A stretch of 41,764 bases of DNA from Phocaeicola coprophilus (GTDB lineage: Bacteria; Bacteroidota; Bacteroidia; Bacteroidales; Bacteroidaceae), in assembly GCA_016900015.1 (NCBI GenBank), contig JACJJM010000030.1:1-41764 (forward strand). Direction: 5' to 3'. Positions within the stretch are counted from its first letter, which is position 1. The number at the start of each line of letters is the position of its first letter. This document shows positions 19,238 to 27,921 of this stretch, piece by piece. Under the pieces are notes generated by a model. It saw nothing but the letters and a program-made list of their open reading frames with translations, was not told where the DNA came from and made no database searches. Both the position numbers and the translations under genes were made by a program.

Positions 19238-20599
19238 TTAATAGTCGTTACGACTATCAGCTGTTGACTCCCCGGCTTTCGGTAAGGTGAAATTCAAGAC
19301 TACATAGCCCAGCAAACCAGCCAAGACTGTCCCGACAAGCACGCCTAACTTGGCTTGATTGAGCAACACCATATCCGACGAACCGAAGGAGAGATTGGCT
19401 ATGAACAGCGACACCGTGAAGCCTATGCCACCCAACAGGGATACGCCTGCGACGTTGCGCCAATTCATGCCTTGGGGCAGGCTCGTGACGCGACTGCGGA
19501 CAGCCAGCCATGTAAACAGGTAAATGCCGACAAACTTGCCCAACACCAGACCCAGCACCACAGCATAAGTCACCAGGCCCACTGTCGCACCATCGCTACC
19601 TGAGAGCGTGATGCCGGCATTGGCAAAGGCAAACAAGGGCATGATGAGATAATTGACCATCCCGTGCATGCGGTCTTCCATGAACTGGAGGGGAGAAATC
19701 ACCTTGTCCGACGCTGACTCGATACTCTTGAGCGCGTCAATCTGATGCGGCGTGAGCAGGATGCTGCTCTTGTCGAAGTGGGGGAACTCTGCCACGTTCT
19801 CACGAATGCGGGCAATGTATTTCTTCACATTCAGGCAAGGGATGGAAGGGATGGTGAAGGCCACCAGCACACCGGCTATCGTGGCATGCACGCCCGACTG
19901 GAGGAAGCAATACCACACGACGATGCCTGCGAGGCAGTAGAACGTGCGCGACATGACCCTCGCCCTGTTGGCTAACAGCAACACCGCCAATACGCCCACG
20001 GCGACAAGCAGGTAGCCCACGGACAGGTGGGACGTATAGAAGAAGGCTATCACCAGGATGCCGCCGATGTCGTCGACCACGGCAAAGGCCGTCAGGAAAA
20101 TCTTCAGGCTCAGCGGCACACGCCGCCCGAACAGGCTCAGCACGCCCAGCGAAAAGGCTATGTCCGTCGCCATCGGGATGGCCAGCCCATCGACTGCCGG
20201 AGAACCCGCGGCCATCGCAAAGTAGATGCCCACCGGGAGCAACATGCCGCCCACGGCCGCTATGATGGGAAGCAGGGCCTGGCGCAGGCTGGACAACTCG
20301 CCCACCAGCACCTCACGCTTGATTTCCAGACCTACGGAGAAGAAGAACACCGCCATCAGGGCATCGTTGATAAACTGCATAAGCGTCAGCGCATGGCCGT
20401 GATGGCTGAAGAGATTGAAGCCGCCCACTTGCAGCGAGACCGGCTGTCCCCAGAAGGCATGGTAGGCATCCGCCCACGGGGAATTGGCCACAGCCATCGC
20501 CACGACGGCGACTATCATCAACAACAAGCCCCCGTTGACACGGTGCTTCAGGAAACTCAGGAAGGAATAGCCGAATGTTTTCAATAATGGAGCACTCAT
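19238..20599 (-). CDS. nhaA: Na+/H+ antiporter NhaA
   Basis: Inner-membrane exchanger that uses the proton gradient to expel Na+ (or Li+). The 453-residue protein is highly hydrophobic with about 12 membrane segments. The ion-site aspartates are present: the pair D176-D177 in FAVVDDIGGI, equivalent to D163/D164 of E. coli, and D146 in IPMATDIAFSLG, equivalent to D133. FFFSVGLEIKRE is another family hallmark. The start is taken as the ATG at 20599 (MSAPLLKTFGYSF): the in-frame TTG at 20674 would place the predicted promoter inside the gene and adds a non-homologous basic segment. It is somewhat longer than E. coli NhaA (388), mainly through a hydrophilic central loop. It is likely monocistronic. 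Confidence 0.95.
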   Translation of the reverse strand: MSAPLLKTFGYSFLSFLKHRVNGGLLLMIVAVVAMAVANSPWADAYHAFWGQPVSLQVGGFNLFSHHGHALTLMQFINDALMAVFFFSVGLEIKREVLVGELSSLRQALLPIIAAVGGMLLPVGIYFAMAAGSPAVDGLAIPMATDIAFSLGVLSLFGRRVPLSLKIFLTAFAVVDDIGGILVIAFFYTSHLSVGYLLVAVGVLAVLLLANRARVMSRTFYCLAGIVVWYCFLQSGVHATIAGVLVAFTIPSIPCLNVKKYIARIRENVAEFPHFDKSSILLTPHQIDALKSIESASDKVISPLQFMEDRMHGMVNYLIMPLFAFANAGITLSGSDGATVGLVTYAVVLGLVLGKFVGIYLFTWLAVRSRVTSLPQGMNWRNVAGVSLLGGIGFTVSLFIANLSFGSSDMVLLNQAKLGVLVGTVLAGLLGYVVLNFTLPKAGESTADSRNDY

Positions 20600-20628
20600 A
20601 GTTCTGTCTGTTCTATATTCATTGCGGG

Positions 20629-20636
20629 CAAATATA
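20629..20636 (-). promoter_or_regulatory. Predicted nhaA -7 box
   Basis: Plus CAAATATA reads TATATTTG on the minus strand, an exact TAnnTTTG match 30 nt before the chosen nhaA ATG. The -33 element is weak (CTTG at about 20660-20663). Its position supports the shorter nhaA start. Confidence 0.5.
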
Positions 20637-20664
20637 CACCTTTTCTTCCGACCCATAAACAAGA

Positions 20665-20697
20665 AGAGGCACAAATACGCGCCGTACTTGTGCCTCT
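20665..20697 (-). terminator. Terminator after the TlpA-like gene
   Basis: Stem AGAGGCACAA (20665-20674) pairs with TTGTGCCTCT (20688-20697), continued inside by TACG/CGTA with a 3-nt loop. On the minus strand it is followed by a T-rich tract (CTTCTTGTTTATG). It lies 25 nt past the stop of the TlpA-like gene and upstream of the nhaA promoter. Confidence 0.75.
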
Positions 20698-20721
20698 GTC
20701 CTATGCGTTCTGCCTAAAGGA

Positions 20722-21879
20722 TTACTTCAGCAAGCTGTCCAGATAGGTATAGAATGCAGGGTCTTCACCCACGACAACCTTGGCAATCTTGCCTTCCTTG
20801 TCGAGGACAATCTTCGTCGGGTAGCCCTCGATGCCGTACATGACGGGCACGTCGGGATTGCCCTCGTTGCGCACGTGAATCCAAGGCAGCTCATGCTTCT
20901 CGACGGCAGCCTTCCAGGCGTCCTCCGTGTCGTTGCAGTCGATGCCGACAATCTCCAGCTTGCTCTTATACTTGTCATAATACTTCTTCATGTCGGGCAT
21001 GCCCTTGATGCACCAGCCGCACCATGAGCCCCAGAAGTCGAGCACGACGTACTTGCCGCCGCGCAGCGACGAGAGCGTGAAGTCCTTGCCATTGATGTCC
21101 TTCAGCGTGAAGTCGGGAGCCTCGGCGCCTTCCTTGATACGCTCCTTGGCCTCGAGGCGGGCGAGTTCCTTGTCAGTGTATTCCTTCTGGTTGTCATAGA
21201 GCGGAGCCATCACGCCCGTGCGCACCGGTTCGGCAATGGCCTCCAGCAGGTCAGCCTTCACCTTCACGTCGCGGATCTCGGAGAGCACCAGCACGGCTGC
21301 ATCCTTGGCAGCATTCTCGCGCACGTAGTTCTCGCGCACTTCCTCCATGCTCTTCTGGATGTCTTCCATCGGAGCGTAAGCGGCAGAGATGGAGTCACGC
21401 GACACGCCCTTCTGCTGCATGTCCATGCACACCTTCATCACACTGTCGGCCTGCGCCATATAGGGGTCGAGCAGGGCTTCAGCGGCAGCATAGTCCACAT
21501 ACACCGGAGAGCCGCCCAACGTGTAGTCTTCCATCGTGCCTTTGACGGTCACGGGAGCATCGGGGATGAGCGTGAAGCGGATGGCCGCCATCGACATGGC
21601 CGGCATACGGCCGTCAGGTCCGGGCGTCGGGTTGAAGAGCGGACGGAGAGTGATGTTCTTCATCACGCTGTCGCCCACGTTGAAGGCGAACTTACCCTGC
21701 TGCATCACCACCGTGTCAAGCTTCATCTCGCTGCGGTCGCGGGAGCCCATCGGTATGGAATACACCAGCAGGCTGTCGGTGTCCAGCCCTGTCAATTCGC
21801 CGCTGATTTCATCTGTCGGAGTGCCTGCGCAAGCGGCCAGCAGGCAGCCTCCCATCACGTAACTGAAAAGTCTTTTCAT
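20722..21879 (-). CDS. TlpA/ResA-like thiol-disulfide oxidoreductase lipoprotein with DUF4369-type N-terminus
   Basis: A 385-residue lipoprotein. The signal peptide ends in lipobox LAAC with C17. Residues about 25-130 form the beta-rich DUF4369-like domain common in Bacteroidetes TlpA proteins, residues about 135-235 are helical, and the C-terminal thioredoxin fold (about 245-385) has the redox centre C287-G-W-C290 in GSWCGWCIKGMP and the cis-Pro region GYPTKIVL. The usual ResA/TlpA centre is CxPC; CGWC may alter redox potential. The likely role is periplasmic disulfide reduction or cytochrome maturation, but no partner genes are adjacent. It is monocistronic, with its own terminator. Confidence 0.92.
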   Translation of the reverse strand: MKRLFSYVMGGCLLAACAGTPTDEISGELTGLDTDSLLVYSIPMGSRDRSEMKLDTVVMQQGKFAFNVGDSVMKNITLRPLFNPTPGPDGRMPAMSMAAIRFTLIPDAPVTVKGTMEDYTLGGSPVYVDYAAAEALLDPYMAQADSVMKVCMDMQQKGVSRDSISAAYAPMEDIQKSMEEVRENYVRENAAKDAAVLVLSEIRDVKVKADLLEAIAEPVRTGVMAPLYDNQKEYTDKELARLEAKERIKEGAEAPDFTLKDINGKDFTLSSLRGGKYVVLDFWGSWCGWCIKGMPDMKKYYDKYKSKLEIVGIDCNDTEDAWKAAVEKHELPWIHVRNEGNPDVPVMYGIEGYPTKIVLDKEGKIAKVVVGEDPAFYTYLDSLLK

Positions 21880-21986
21880 GATTGTGTGTTTGTTTAATGG
21901 TTATATGATTTTCGCGTGTAAAGGAACAAAAAATTGTGATACGCCGATGCGCGCGGGACAAATTTTTTACGCACGGCCGCGCGGGG

Positions 21987-22388
21987 TCACTCCGAAGTGC
22001 GGTCGCGCGAGACCCACTGCACCTGCCGGGGGACGATGGTGCGGGCGACGACCGCGTGCGAGGACGTGCGGCTGTACTCCGGGATGAACGCGACGGAGAG
22101 CTTGCGGAACTGACGCGGGCTGACCTCCTGCGGGGTGTCGACGCCGGCCCCCACGGCCTTGCCCACGAGGTAGAACGTGCCCAGCCCGTCGAGCTTCACG
22201 CTGCTGCCCATGGCCAGCATCTCGCCCATGACTTCGCCCAGCCCGAGGAGGACGGCGTATACGTCGCCGCGGGTGACGGTCGACATGCGTGAGAGACGTT
22301 CGGCGACGTCGGCGGTGGTCAGCGTCCCGACGGTCACGGAGCGGGGATACCACTTCCCGTTCAACTTCTGTTTTTTGTAATATGCCAT
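21987..22388 (-). CDS. HU-like DNA-binding protein (Bacteroidetes HU-related family)
   Basis: A 133-residue nucleoid-type protein. It starts MAYYKKQKLNGKWYPRSVTVGTLTTADVAERLS, quoted here as MAYYKKQKLNGKWYPRSV, a beginning typical of the Bacteroidetes HU-like family, in which a KxNGKWYPR strand precedes the HU body. The HU-fold core (about 20-105) includes VYAVLLGLGEVMGEMLAMGSSVKLDGLGTF, matching the helix-turn-helix and GLGxF turn of HU/IHF. The C-terminal tail (about 107-133) is Arg- and Val-rich. Unlike canonical HU there is no obvious long beta arm with Pro at the tip. It may shape the chromosome or be a prophage-/element-associated variant; the neighbouring repeat-rich region is notable. 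Confidence 0.8.
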   Translation of the reverse strand: MAYYKKQKLNGKWYPRSVTVGTLTTADVAERLSRMSTVTRGDVYAVLLGLGEVMGEMLAMGSSVKLDGLGTFYLVGKAVGAGVDTPQEVSPRQFRKLSVAFIPEYSRTSSHAVVARTIVPRQVQWVSRDRTSE

Positions 22389-22506
22389 AATCTTACTTGT
22401 TTATGAATGATACACTTCTTCGTTTGCCCAGGGCGGCGGTGGAAGCTGACGGCAACCTCCCCCGTCCGTCCTTTGGGGACGGCCAGGCCATCCCTTCGTA
22501 GGACGT

Positions 22507-22562
22507 CATGGAATCATCCCCATCTATTCCATGAATCATCGGCATCTATTCATGGAATCATC
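22507..22562 (+). repeat. Short tandem-like repeat CATG(G)AATCATC
   Basis: Three copies of the core lie at 22507-22518, 22530-22540 and 22551-22562. The intervening sequence CATCTATTC is also shared. The units alternate orientation-like symmetry (ATGGAATCATC, ATGAATCATC), and each includes GATT/AATC half sites. Confidence 0.6.
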
Positions 22563-22842
22563 GGCCATGATTCCTCCTATCAACGGCAAATATACGGATT
22601 ATACCTTGGATATGCAACCATTTCCATGCAAAGTGGCTGGCAATCATCATTCCTTAAGGGATGGCCAAGTCATCTGCCGCTCCAGGCAGCAAGTAGGGAC
22701 GGCGGGGCGGTGCGGGCATTTGCCGTCAGGCGCAATGATGAAGAAAGGCGGCGGACGGGAAATCCCCTACGGGCAGCGTTTGTCCGGATGTGACATCCGG
22801 ACAGGAGGAGTATGAGAATCTCTGATTCGATAATGCTAGGAA

Positions 22843-22896
22843 GCGGATTGGAAATCCTTATATGCTGGGCCTTTGGATGACACATCCAAAGGAACG
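22843..22896 (+). repeat. 54-nt direct repeat, copy A
   Basis: It begins GCGGATTGGAAATCC and ends AAAGGAACG. It matches 23096-23149 at 49 of 54 positions. It contains a 10-bp palindrome CCTTTGGATG (22870-22879)/CATCCAAAGG (22883-22892) with a 3-nt loop. Confidence 0.8.
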
Positions 22897-22918
22897 AAGT
22901 GCAGATACTGGCTCGTAG

Positions 22919-22997
22919 GGACGCACGGTCCGTGCGTCCGAATGACAAGGATTTGCGATTCAAGGCGGAGACGGGCGGACGCACGAACCGTGCGTCC
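22919..22997. repeat. Paired palindromes GGACGCACGG/CCGTGCGTCC
   Basis: GGACGCACGG-T-CCGTGCGTCC lies at 22919-22939. A second, related palindrome (GGACGCACG...CGTGCGTCC) lies at 22977-22997. The flank GTAGGGACG at 22915 reappears inverted as CGTCCCTAC at 22993-23001, so the two palindromes form an inverted pair about 38 nt apart, the layout of REP-type doublets (BIME-like). Confidence 0.75.
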
Positions 22998-23095
22998 CTA
23001 CTTGTGCGGCATATTTTTCATCACGACACGAACTCAACAGCGGTAGACGGGGCGGTACAGGCATTTGCCGTTAGGCGCAATGATGAAAGAAGGAG

Positions 23096-23149
23096 GCGGA
23101 TTGGAAATCCTTATACGCTGAGCCTTTGGATGGGACATTCAAAGGAACG
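23096..23149 (+). repeat. 54-nt direct repeat, copy B
   Basis: Second copy of the element at 22843-22896, 253 nt downstream. The stem is retained: CCTTTGGATG pairs with CATTCAAAGG, with one G-T wobble, so the hairpin survives sequence change. Confidence 0.8.
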
Positions 23150-23249
23150 GTGGCATTTGCCGTCAGGCGCAAAAAGAGACCGCCGGAAGGGGCGACGGCT
23201 GCGGGCCGTGCTTGCCTCCCGGCGGGAACGATAAAAGAAAGGGACTGTG

Positions 23250-24311
23250 TCAGGCTTGGCGGATGTAGTCGGCTATCCACTGGCCGACGGCACGGGTGCC
23301 GTAGCGGGGGCCGCCGTCGACTTGTATCTCGGGGGTGCGGACGCAGGCGTCGAGCGAGGCGTCGACGGCGCGGCGGACGAGGGCGCCTTCTTCGCGGAGG
23401 CCGAAGTGCTCGAAGAGCATGGCGACGGAGAGTATCTGCGCGAGGGGGTTGGCGATGTCGAGGCCTGCGGCCTGGGGCCATGAGCCGTGGATGGGCTCGA
23501 AGACGGGGGTGCCTTCGCCGGTGGAGGCTGAGGGGAGGAGGCCCATGGAGCCGCTGATGACGGAGCCTTCGTCGGTGAGGATGTCGCCGAAGGTGTTTTC
23601 GGTGACGAGGACGTCGAAGAAGCGGGGGTCTTGAATCATGCGCATGGCGGCGTTGTCGACGTACATGTAGTCGGTGGTGACTTCGGGCCAGGCGGGGGCC
23701 ATCTCCTGGGCTATGCGGCGCCAGAGGCGGGATGAGGCGAGGACGTTGGCCTTGTCGACGACTGTCAGGTGGCGGCGGCGGCGCATGGCGTAGTCGAAGG
23801 CTACGCGGAGGATGCGCTCGATCTCGGGGCGGGTGTAGAGGTTGGTGTCGTAGGCTCGGTCGTCGCCTTCGTGCTTCTCTCCGAAGTACATGCCTCCGGT
23901 GAGCTCGCGGATGCAGAGGAAGTCGGCTCCGTCGACGATTTCGGGTCGGAGGGGAGACTTGTGGAGGAGGCAGCGGAAGGTCTGCACGGGGCGTATGTTG
24001 GCGAAGAGCCCGAGGCGCTTGCGCATGGCGAGGAGGCCTTGCTCGGGGCGGACGCGGGCGGTGGGGTCGTTGTCATACTTGGGGTCGCCGACGGCGGAGA
24101 AGAGGACGGCGTCGGCCTGGCGGCAGATGTCGTAGGTCTCTTCGGGGAAGGGGTCGCCGAGGGCGTCGATGGCTGCGGCGCCGCAGAGGGCTTGGTGGTA
24201 GTGGACGATGTGTCCGAACTTGTCACAGACGGCGGTCATGACGTCGACTCCCTGGCGGGATATTTCGGGTCCGATGCCGTCTCCGGGCAGTACTGCGATA
24301 TTCAGTTCCAT
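23250..24311 (-). CDS. leuB: 3-isopropylmalate dehydrogenase
   Basis: Oxidises and decarboxylates 3-isopropylmalate to 4-methyl-2-oxopentanoate with NAD+. In bacteria using the citramalate route the same enzyme also acts on methylmalate. It is 353 residues, the usual length. The start [17 protein letters not shown] is diagnostic. Other motifs are the [10 protein letters not shown] loop with the catalytic Tyr, the VDKANVL lysine segment, and [25 protein letters not shown] with the Mg-binding aspartates. It is the last gene of the leu operon, 32 nt after the second synthase. The gene is markedly GC-rich (68-70% in two sampled 60-nt lines, against 50-53% in sampled lines of leuC and leuD). Confidence 0.97.
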   Translation of the reverse strand: MELNIAVLPGDGIGPEISRQGVDVMTAVCDKFGHIVHYHQALCGAAAIDALGDPFPEETYDICRQADAVLFSAVGDPKYDNDPTARVRPEQGLLAMRKRLGLFANIRPVQTFRCLLHKSPLRPEIVDGADFLCIRELTGGMYFGEKHEGDDRAYDTNLYTRPEIERILRVAFDYAMRRRRHLTVVDKANVLASSRLWRRIAQEMAPAWPEVTTDYMYVDNAAMRMIQDPRFFDVLVTENTFGDILTDEGSVISGSMGLLPSASTGEGTPVFEPIHGSWPQAAGLDIANPLAQILSVAMLFEHFGLREEGALVRRAVDASLDACVRTPEIQVDGGPRYGTRAVGQWIADYIRQA

Positions 24312-24343
24312 AGTGTTTGGGTGTTTTAATCGGTTGGTGTTTG

Positions 24344-25876
24344 TTATTCTTCTATTATGTTGAGCATCTTGAAGGTGGCCTTGATGGCGGCTTCGGTCTG
24401 ATCGGCGTCGAATCCCCGTGTGCGGAAGACTTTGCCGTCATGGCTCCAGGTGATGACGGTCTGGACGAAGGCGTCGGTGCGTCCTCCGGGTGGGATGGTG
24501 ACGGCGTAGTTGGTCAGCATGGGGAAGGTGCGCCCGAGGGTGACTTTGTATATCTTCCTGAGTGCGCGGACGAAGGCGTCGTATTGTCCGTCGCCGCTGG
24601 AGCTTTCTTCATACTCTCGGCCGTCGATGCTTATCTTGATGGTGGCCATGGGCTTGAGCCCGTAGGCGAGGTTGACGATGTAGCTCTTGAGCTTGACGCG
24701 GTCGGTCTTGACGCCGTGTTTGAGCACGTCGCTGACGATGTAGGGGAGGTCTTCCTGGGTGACGAGTTCTTTCTTGTCGCCCAGCTCGATGATGCGTGCG
24801 GTGACCTTGCGCATGGATTCTTCGTCGAGCTCGAGTCCGAGGTCTTCGAGGTTCTTGCGTATGTTGGCCTTGCCGCTGGTCTTCCCGAGCGCGTACTCGC
24901 GCTTGCGGCCGAAGCGTTCGGGAAGGAGGTCGTTGCAGTAGAGGTTGTTCTTATTGTCCCCGTCGGCATGCACGCCTGCCACTTGGGTGAAGACGTTCTC
25001 GCCGACGATGGGCTGGTTGGCTGGGATGGGTATGCCGGAGTAGGACTCGACGACGCGGCTGGCTGTGTTGAGCTTCTCCTCGTTGATGTTGGTCAGTGCG
25101 CTGAAATGGTCCTTCAGGATGGCCTGTACGCTGGCGAGGGGTGCGTTGCCGGCCCTCTCTCCCAGCCCGTTGATGGTGGTATGCAGTCCTTTGGCCCCGC
25201 TGAGGACGGCTGCGAGGACGTTGCTGACGGCGAGGTCGTAGTCGTTGTGCGCATGGAAGTCGAAGTGCAGTTCGGGGTAGCGCTTCTTCATCTTGCGGAA
25301 ATACTCGATGACCTGGAGCGGGTTGAGTATGCCCAGCGTGTCGGGCAGCATGAAGCGGCGGATACCGATGCCGGCAATGCCGTCCATGAGGCGGAAAACG
25401 TAGTCGGGTGAGTCTTTCATTCCGTTGCTCCAGTCCTCGAGGTAGACATTGACTGCAATGCCCATGCCGGCAGCCATCTCCACGACGGAGCGGATGTCGG
25501 CTATATGCTCTTCGGGGGTCTTGCCAAGCTGTTCGCGGCAGTGCTTGAGGGAACCTTTCGTCAGGAGGTTGATGACACGTCCGCCGGCTTGCTGAATCCA
25601 GCGGAGGGAGGTGCCCCCGTCGACGAAGCCGAGCACTTCGACGCGGTCGAGCATGCCGTGGCGGGCGGCCCATTCGCAGATGCCGCGTACGGCTTTCATC
25701 TCTCCTTCCGACACCCGTGCCGAAGCCACTTCGACACGGTCGACTTTCACGTCTTCGAGCAGGAGGCGGGCTATCATGAGCTTCTCATGGGGCATGAATG
25801 ACACACCGCTGGTCTGTTCGCCGTCGCGGAGGGTCGTGTCCATGATTTCTATGCGAGGGTGATTGTCCATGCTCAT
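24344..25876 (-). CDS. Second alpha-isopropylmalate/citramalate synthase family enzyme (possible (R)-citramalate synthase)
   Basis: A 510-residue DRE-TIM acyltransferase that condenses acetyl-CoA with a 2-oxoacid. Catalytic and metal residues are visible: [10 protein letters not shown] (R17, D18), the [12 protein letters not shown] metal site (about 212-223) and the [14 protein letters not shown] motif. The C-terminal about 120 residues form a LeuA-type allosteric domain. It differs clearly from leuA in the same operon: TSGVSF follows the RDGEQ motif where LeuA has VPGCQL. A citramalate synthase fits because LeuC, LeuD and LeuB, encoded alongside, can carry citramalate on to 2-oxobutyrate, and because the leader peptide is rich in Ile as well as Leu. 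Alternatives are a second isopropylmalate synthase or a homocitrate-like enzyme. High GC, like leuB. Confidence 0.8.
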   Translation of the reverse strand: MSMDNHPRIEIMDTTLRDGEQTSGVSFMPHEKLMIARLLLEDVKVDRVEVASARVSEGEMKAVRGICEWAARHGMLDRVEVLGFVDGGTSLRWIQQAGGRVINLLTKGSLKHCREQLGKTPEEHIADIRSVVEMAAGMGIAVNVYLEDWSNGMKDSPDYVFRLMDGIAGIGIRRFMLPDTLGILNPLQVIEYFRKMKKRYPELHFDFHAHNDYDLAVSNVLAAVLSGAKGLHTTINGLGERAGNAPLASVQAILKDHFSALTNINEEKLNTASRVVESYSGIPIPANQPIVGENVFTQVAGVHADGDNKNNLYCNDLLPERFGRKREYALGKTSGKANIRKNLEDLGLELDEESMRKVTARIIELGDKKELVTQEDLPYIVSDVLKHGVKTDRVKLKSYIVNLAYGLKPMATIKISIDGREYEESSSGDGQYDAFVRALRKIYKVTLGRTFPMLTNYAVTIPPGGRTDAFVQTVITWSHDGKVFRTRGFDADQTEAAIKATFKMLNIIEE

Positions 25877-25883
25877 CGTCGGG

Positions 25884-26477
25884 TCAGCTTTTCCGTCCCT
25901 GTTCCCAGGCTTCTATCTTGTCCTTGTTCTCGACGAGGAAGTCGATGTCGTCCAAGCCGTTCATCAGGCAGTGTTTCTTGTAGGCGTTGATTTCGAAATG
26001 CTCGCTCCGGCCTGTGGCCTTGTTCGTGATGGTCTGGCGAGGGAGGTCAACTTCGACTTCTGTCTTCGGGTCAGCCTCGATGCTGGCGAAGAGCTCCTGG
26101 AGGAAAGGTTCGCTCACGACTACGGGAAGGACGAAGTTGTTCAGCTCATTGTTCTTGTGGATGTCTGCGAAGAAGCTCGACACGACCACCCGGAAGCCGT
26201 AGTCAGCGATGGCCCAGGCGGCATGTTCCCGGCTTGAGCCCGAGCCGAAGTTCTTCCCGGCCACCAGTATCTGCCCGCCATAGCGGGGGTCGTTCAACAC
26301 GAAGTCGGGATTGGGCGTGCCGTCAGCCCAGTAACGCCAGTCACGGAAGAGGTTGTCGCCAAACCCTTCCCGCGTGGTGGCTTTCAGGAAGCGTGCGGGG
26401 ATAATCTGGTCGGTATCGACATTCTCCAAGGGAAGGGGCACACATGTGCTCGTTATGATGTTGAATTTCTGTTTCAT
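25884..26477 (-). CDS. leuD: 3-isopropylmalate dehydratase small subunit
   Basis: With LeuC isomerises 2- to 3-isopropylmalate. The 197 residues are typical. The swivelling domain motifs are present: [14 protein letters not shown] (about 19-32), [14 protein letters not shown] (about 75-88) and [10 protein letters not shown]. It lies 28 nt after leuC and 7 nt before the second synthase, so it sits inside the leu operon. A sampled 60-nt line has about 50% G+C, unlike the two genes that follow. Confidence 0.97.
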   Translation of the reverse strand: MKQKFNIITSTCVPLPLENVDTDQIIPARFLKATTREGFGDNLFRDWRYWADGTPNPDFVLNDPRYGGQILVAGKNFGSGSSREHAAWAIADYGFRVVVSSFFADIHKNNELNNFVLPVVVSEPFLQELFASIEADPKTEVEVDLPRQTITNKATGRSEHFEINAYKKHCLMNGLDDIDFLVENKDKIEAWEQGRKS

Positions 26478-26505
26478 TGTCGTTGTCTTATGGTTAGTGT
26501 TGGGA

Positions 26506-27900
26506 CTAAAATAGTGTTCTCGGGTCAGTGATTACACCAGTCACAGCCGCAGCAGCCGCCACCAGCGGACTGGCCAGCAGCGTACGTGCGCCCGGCCCTT
26601 GACGACCTTCGAAGTTGCGGTTGCTCGTCGACACGGCATACTTCCCGGCAGGAATCTTGTCGTCGTTCATCGCCAGGCAGGCCGAACATCCCGGTTGGCG
26701 GATTTCAAAGCCGGCCTCTGCCAGCACCTTGTCCAGTCCCTCTTCACGGATTTGTGCATCCACCATCCACGAACCGGGGACCAGCCATGCTGTGACGTGC
26801 TCAGCCTTCCGGCGACCTTTCACCAAGGAGGCAAAGGCACGGAAGTCCTCAATACGCCCATTGGTGCATGCACCCAGGAAAACATAGTCCACCTGCTTGC
26901 CCAGCAACTGTTCTCCGGGACGGAAACCCATGTAGTGCATGGACTTCTCAAAGGAAGCCTTTTCCACCTCGCTCATGGACTCTGTGGTGGGGATATGGTC
27001 CGTAATCGCCATACCCATGCCGGGATTCGTGCCGTAGGTAATCATCGGCTCGATGTCGGCCGCATCGAAGCGCACTTCCTTGTCAAACACGGCATCATCA
27101 TCGCTCCGCAGGGTACGCCAGTAGGCCACGGCTTTGTCCCACGCTTCACCCTGTGGTGCATATTCACGCCCTTTGATATAGGCGAAGGTCGTCTCGTCGG
27201 GTGCTACCATGCCGCCGCGTGCTCCCATCTCGATGGAGAGGTTGCACAGTGTCAGGCGTCCTTCCATGGTCAAGGAACGAACCGCTTCGCCGGCATACTC
27301 CACGAAATAGCCTGTCGCACCGCTGGTGGTCATCTTCGACATCATGTAGAGGGCCAGGTCCTTTGCCGTCACCCCCTTGCCAAGCTGTCCGTCGACAGTG
27401 ATACGCATGGTCTTGGGACGGGTCTGAAGGATGCACTGCGAAGCAAGCACCATCTCCACTTCACTGGTGCCGATGCCGAAAGCCACAGCTCCCATCGCAC
27501 CATGTGTCGAGGTATGTGAGTCGCCGCACACGATGGTCATGCCGGGCAATGTCAAGCCACGCTCCGGACCGACGACATGGATGATGCCGTTCTTCGGGTT
27601 CATCATGCCGAAGTGGGTCAAGCCAAAGTCCGCCGCATTCTTGGCCAAGGTGTCGACTTGTGTACGAGACACAGGGTCGGCTATTGGTTTGTCCTGGTCG
27701 TGAGTCGGCGTATTATGGTCGGGCATGCAATAGATATGGTCAGGACGGAAGCATTTCAAGCCCCGTGCCCGAAGCCCTGCAAATGCCTGCGGACTCGTCA
27801 CCTCATGACAATATAAACGGTCTATGTAAAGCTGGGTCGGCCCTTCGTGAATCTGCTGCACCACGTGCGCGTCCCAGATTTTGTCAAATAACGTATTCAT
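26506..27900 (-). CDS. leuC: 3-isopropylmalate dehydratase large subunit
   Basis: Aconitase-family [4Fe-4S] enzyme and partner of LeuD. It is 464 residues. The cluster cysteines are C345 (FLGACTNGR) and C405/C408 ([10 protein letters not shown]), nearly the same positions as in E. coli LeuC. The substrate motifs [15 protein letters not shown] and [16 protein letters not shown] are intact. It is 21 nt after leuA. An active cluster implies the enzyme is oxygen-sensitive, in keeping with an anaerobe. Confidence 0.98.
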   Translation of the reverse strand: MNTLFDKIWDAHVVQQIHEGPTQLYIDRLYCHEVTSPQAFAGLRARGLKCFRPDHIYCMPDHNTPTHDQDKPIADPVSRTQVDTLAKNAADFGLTHFGMMNPKNGIIHVVGPERGLTLPGMTIVCGDSHTSTHGAMGAVAFGIGTSEVEMVLASQCILQTRPKTMRITVDGQLGKGVTAKDLALYMMSKMTTSGATGYFVEYAGEAVRSLTMEGRLTLCNLSIEMGARGGMVAPDETTFAYIKGREYAPQGEAWDKAVAYWRTLRSDDDAVFDKEVRFDAADIEPMITYGTNPGMGMAITDHIPTTESMSEVEKASFEKSMHYMGFRPGEQLLGKQVDYVFLGACTNGRIEDFRAFASLVKGRRKAEHVTAWLVPGSWMVDAQIREEGLDKVLAEAGFEIRQPGCSACLAMNDDKIPAGKYAVSTSNRNFEGRQGPGARTLLASPLVAAAAAVTGVITDPRTLF

Positions 27901-27921
27901 ACGAAGTATTCTGTTTGCGGA

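Larger units (their letters stand above)
22716..23172 (+). repeat. Three copies of a 20-25 nt element (GCATTTGCCG...)
   Basis: GCATTTGCCGTCAGGCGCAA occurs at 22716-22735 and 23153-23172, and with one change (T for C) at 23061-23080. The first and second copies continue with ATGATG. The element contains the imperfect inverted repeat TTGCCG/CGGCAA-like half sites (GCATTTGCC/GGCGCAA). Confidence 0.75.
22389..23249. other. Gene-free, repeat-rich region between the HU-like gene and leuB
   Basis: These 861 nt contain no credible gene. Frames here give translations such as AVRRNDE, which come from the repeats. At least four repeat families occur: CATG(G)AATCATC three times (22507-22562), the 25-nt GCATTTGCCG element three times, a 54-nt direct repeat twice, and the palindrome GGACGCACGG/CCGTGCGTCC twice. 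They are listed separately. Confidence 0.75.

Noticed and set aside
19238-19257. Hairpin ATAGTCG/CGACTAT at the end of nhaA as a terminator
   Set aside because: The stem is short, lies inside the last codons and is followed by no U-tract on the minus strand.
20600-20674. N-terminal extension of nhaA from a TTG
   Set aside because: It would include the predicted promoter and overlap the preceding gene's terminator; the added residues are not NhaA-like.
22407-23234. Several overlapping small frames with AVRRNDE-like sequence
   Set aside because: They are translations of the intergenic repeats, overlap each other on both strands and show no protein family signature.
24317-25411. Long plus-strand frame of Val/Gly/Asp-rich composition over the second synthase
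   Set aside because: Antisense shadow produced by the very high GC of this part of the operon; no motif.
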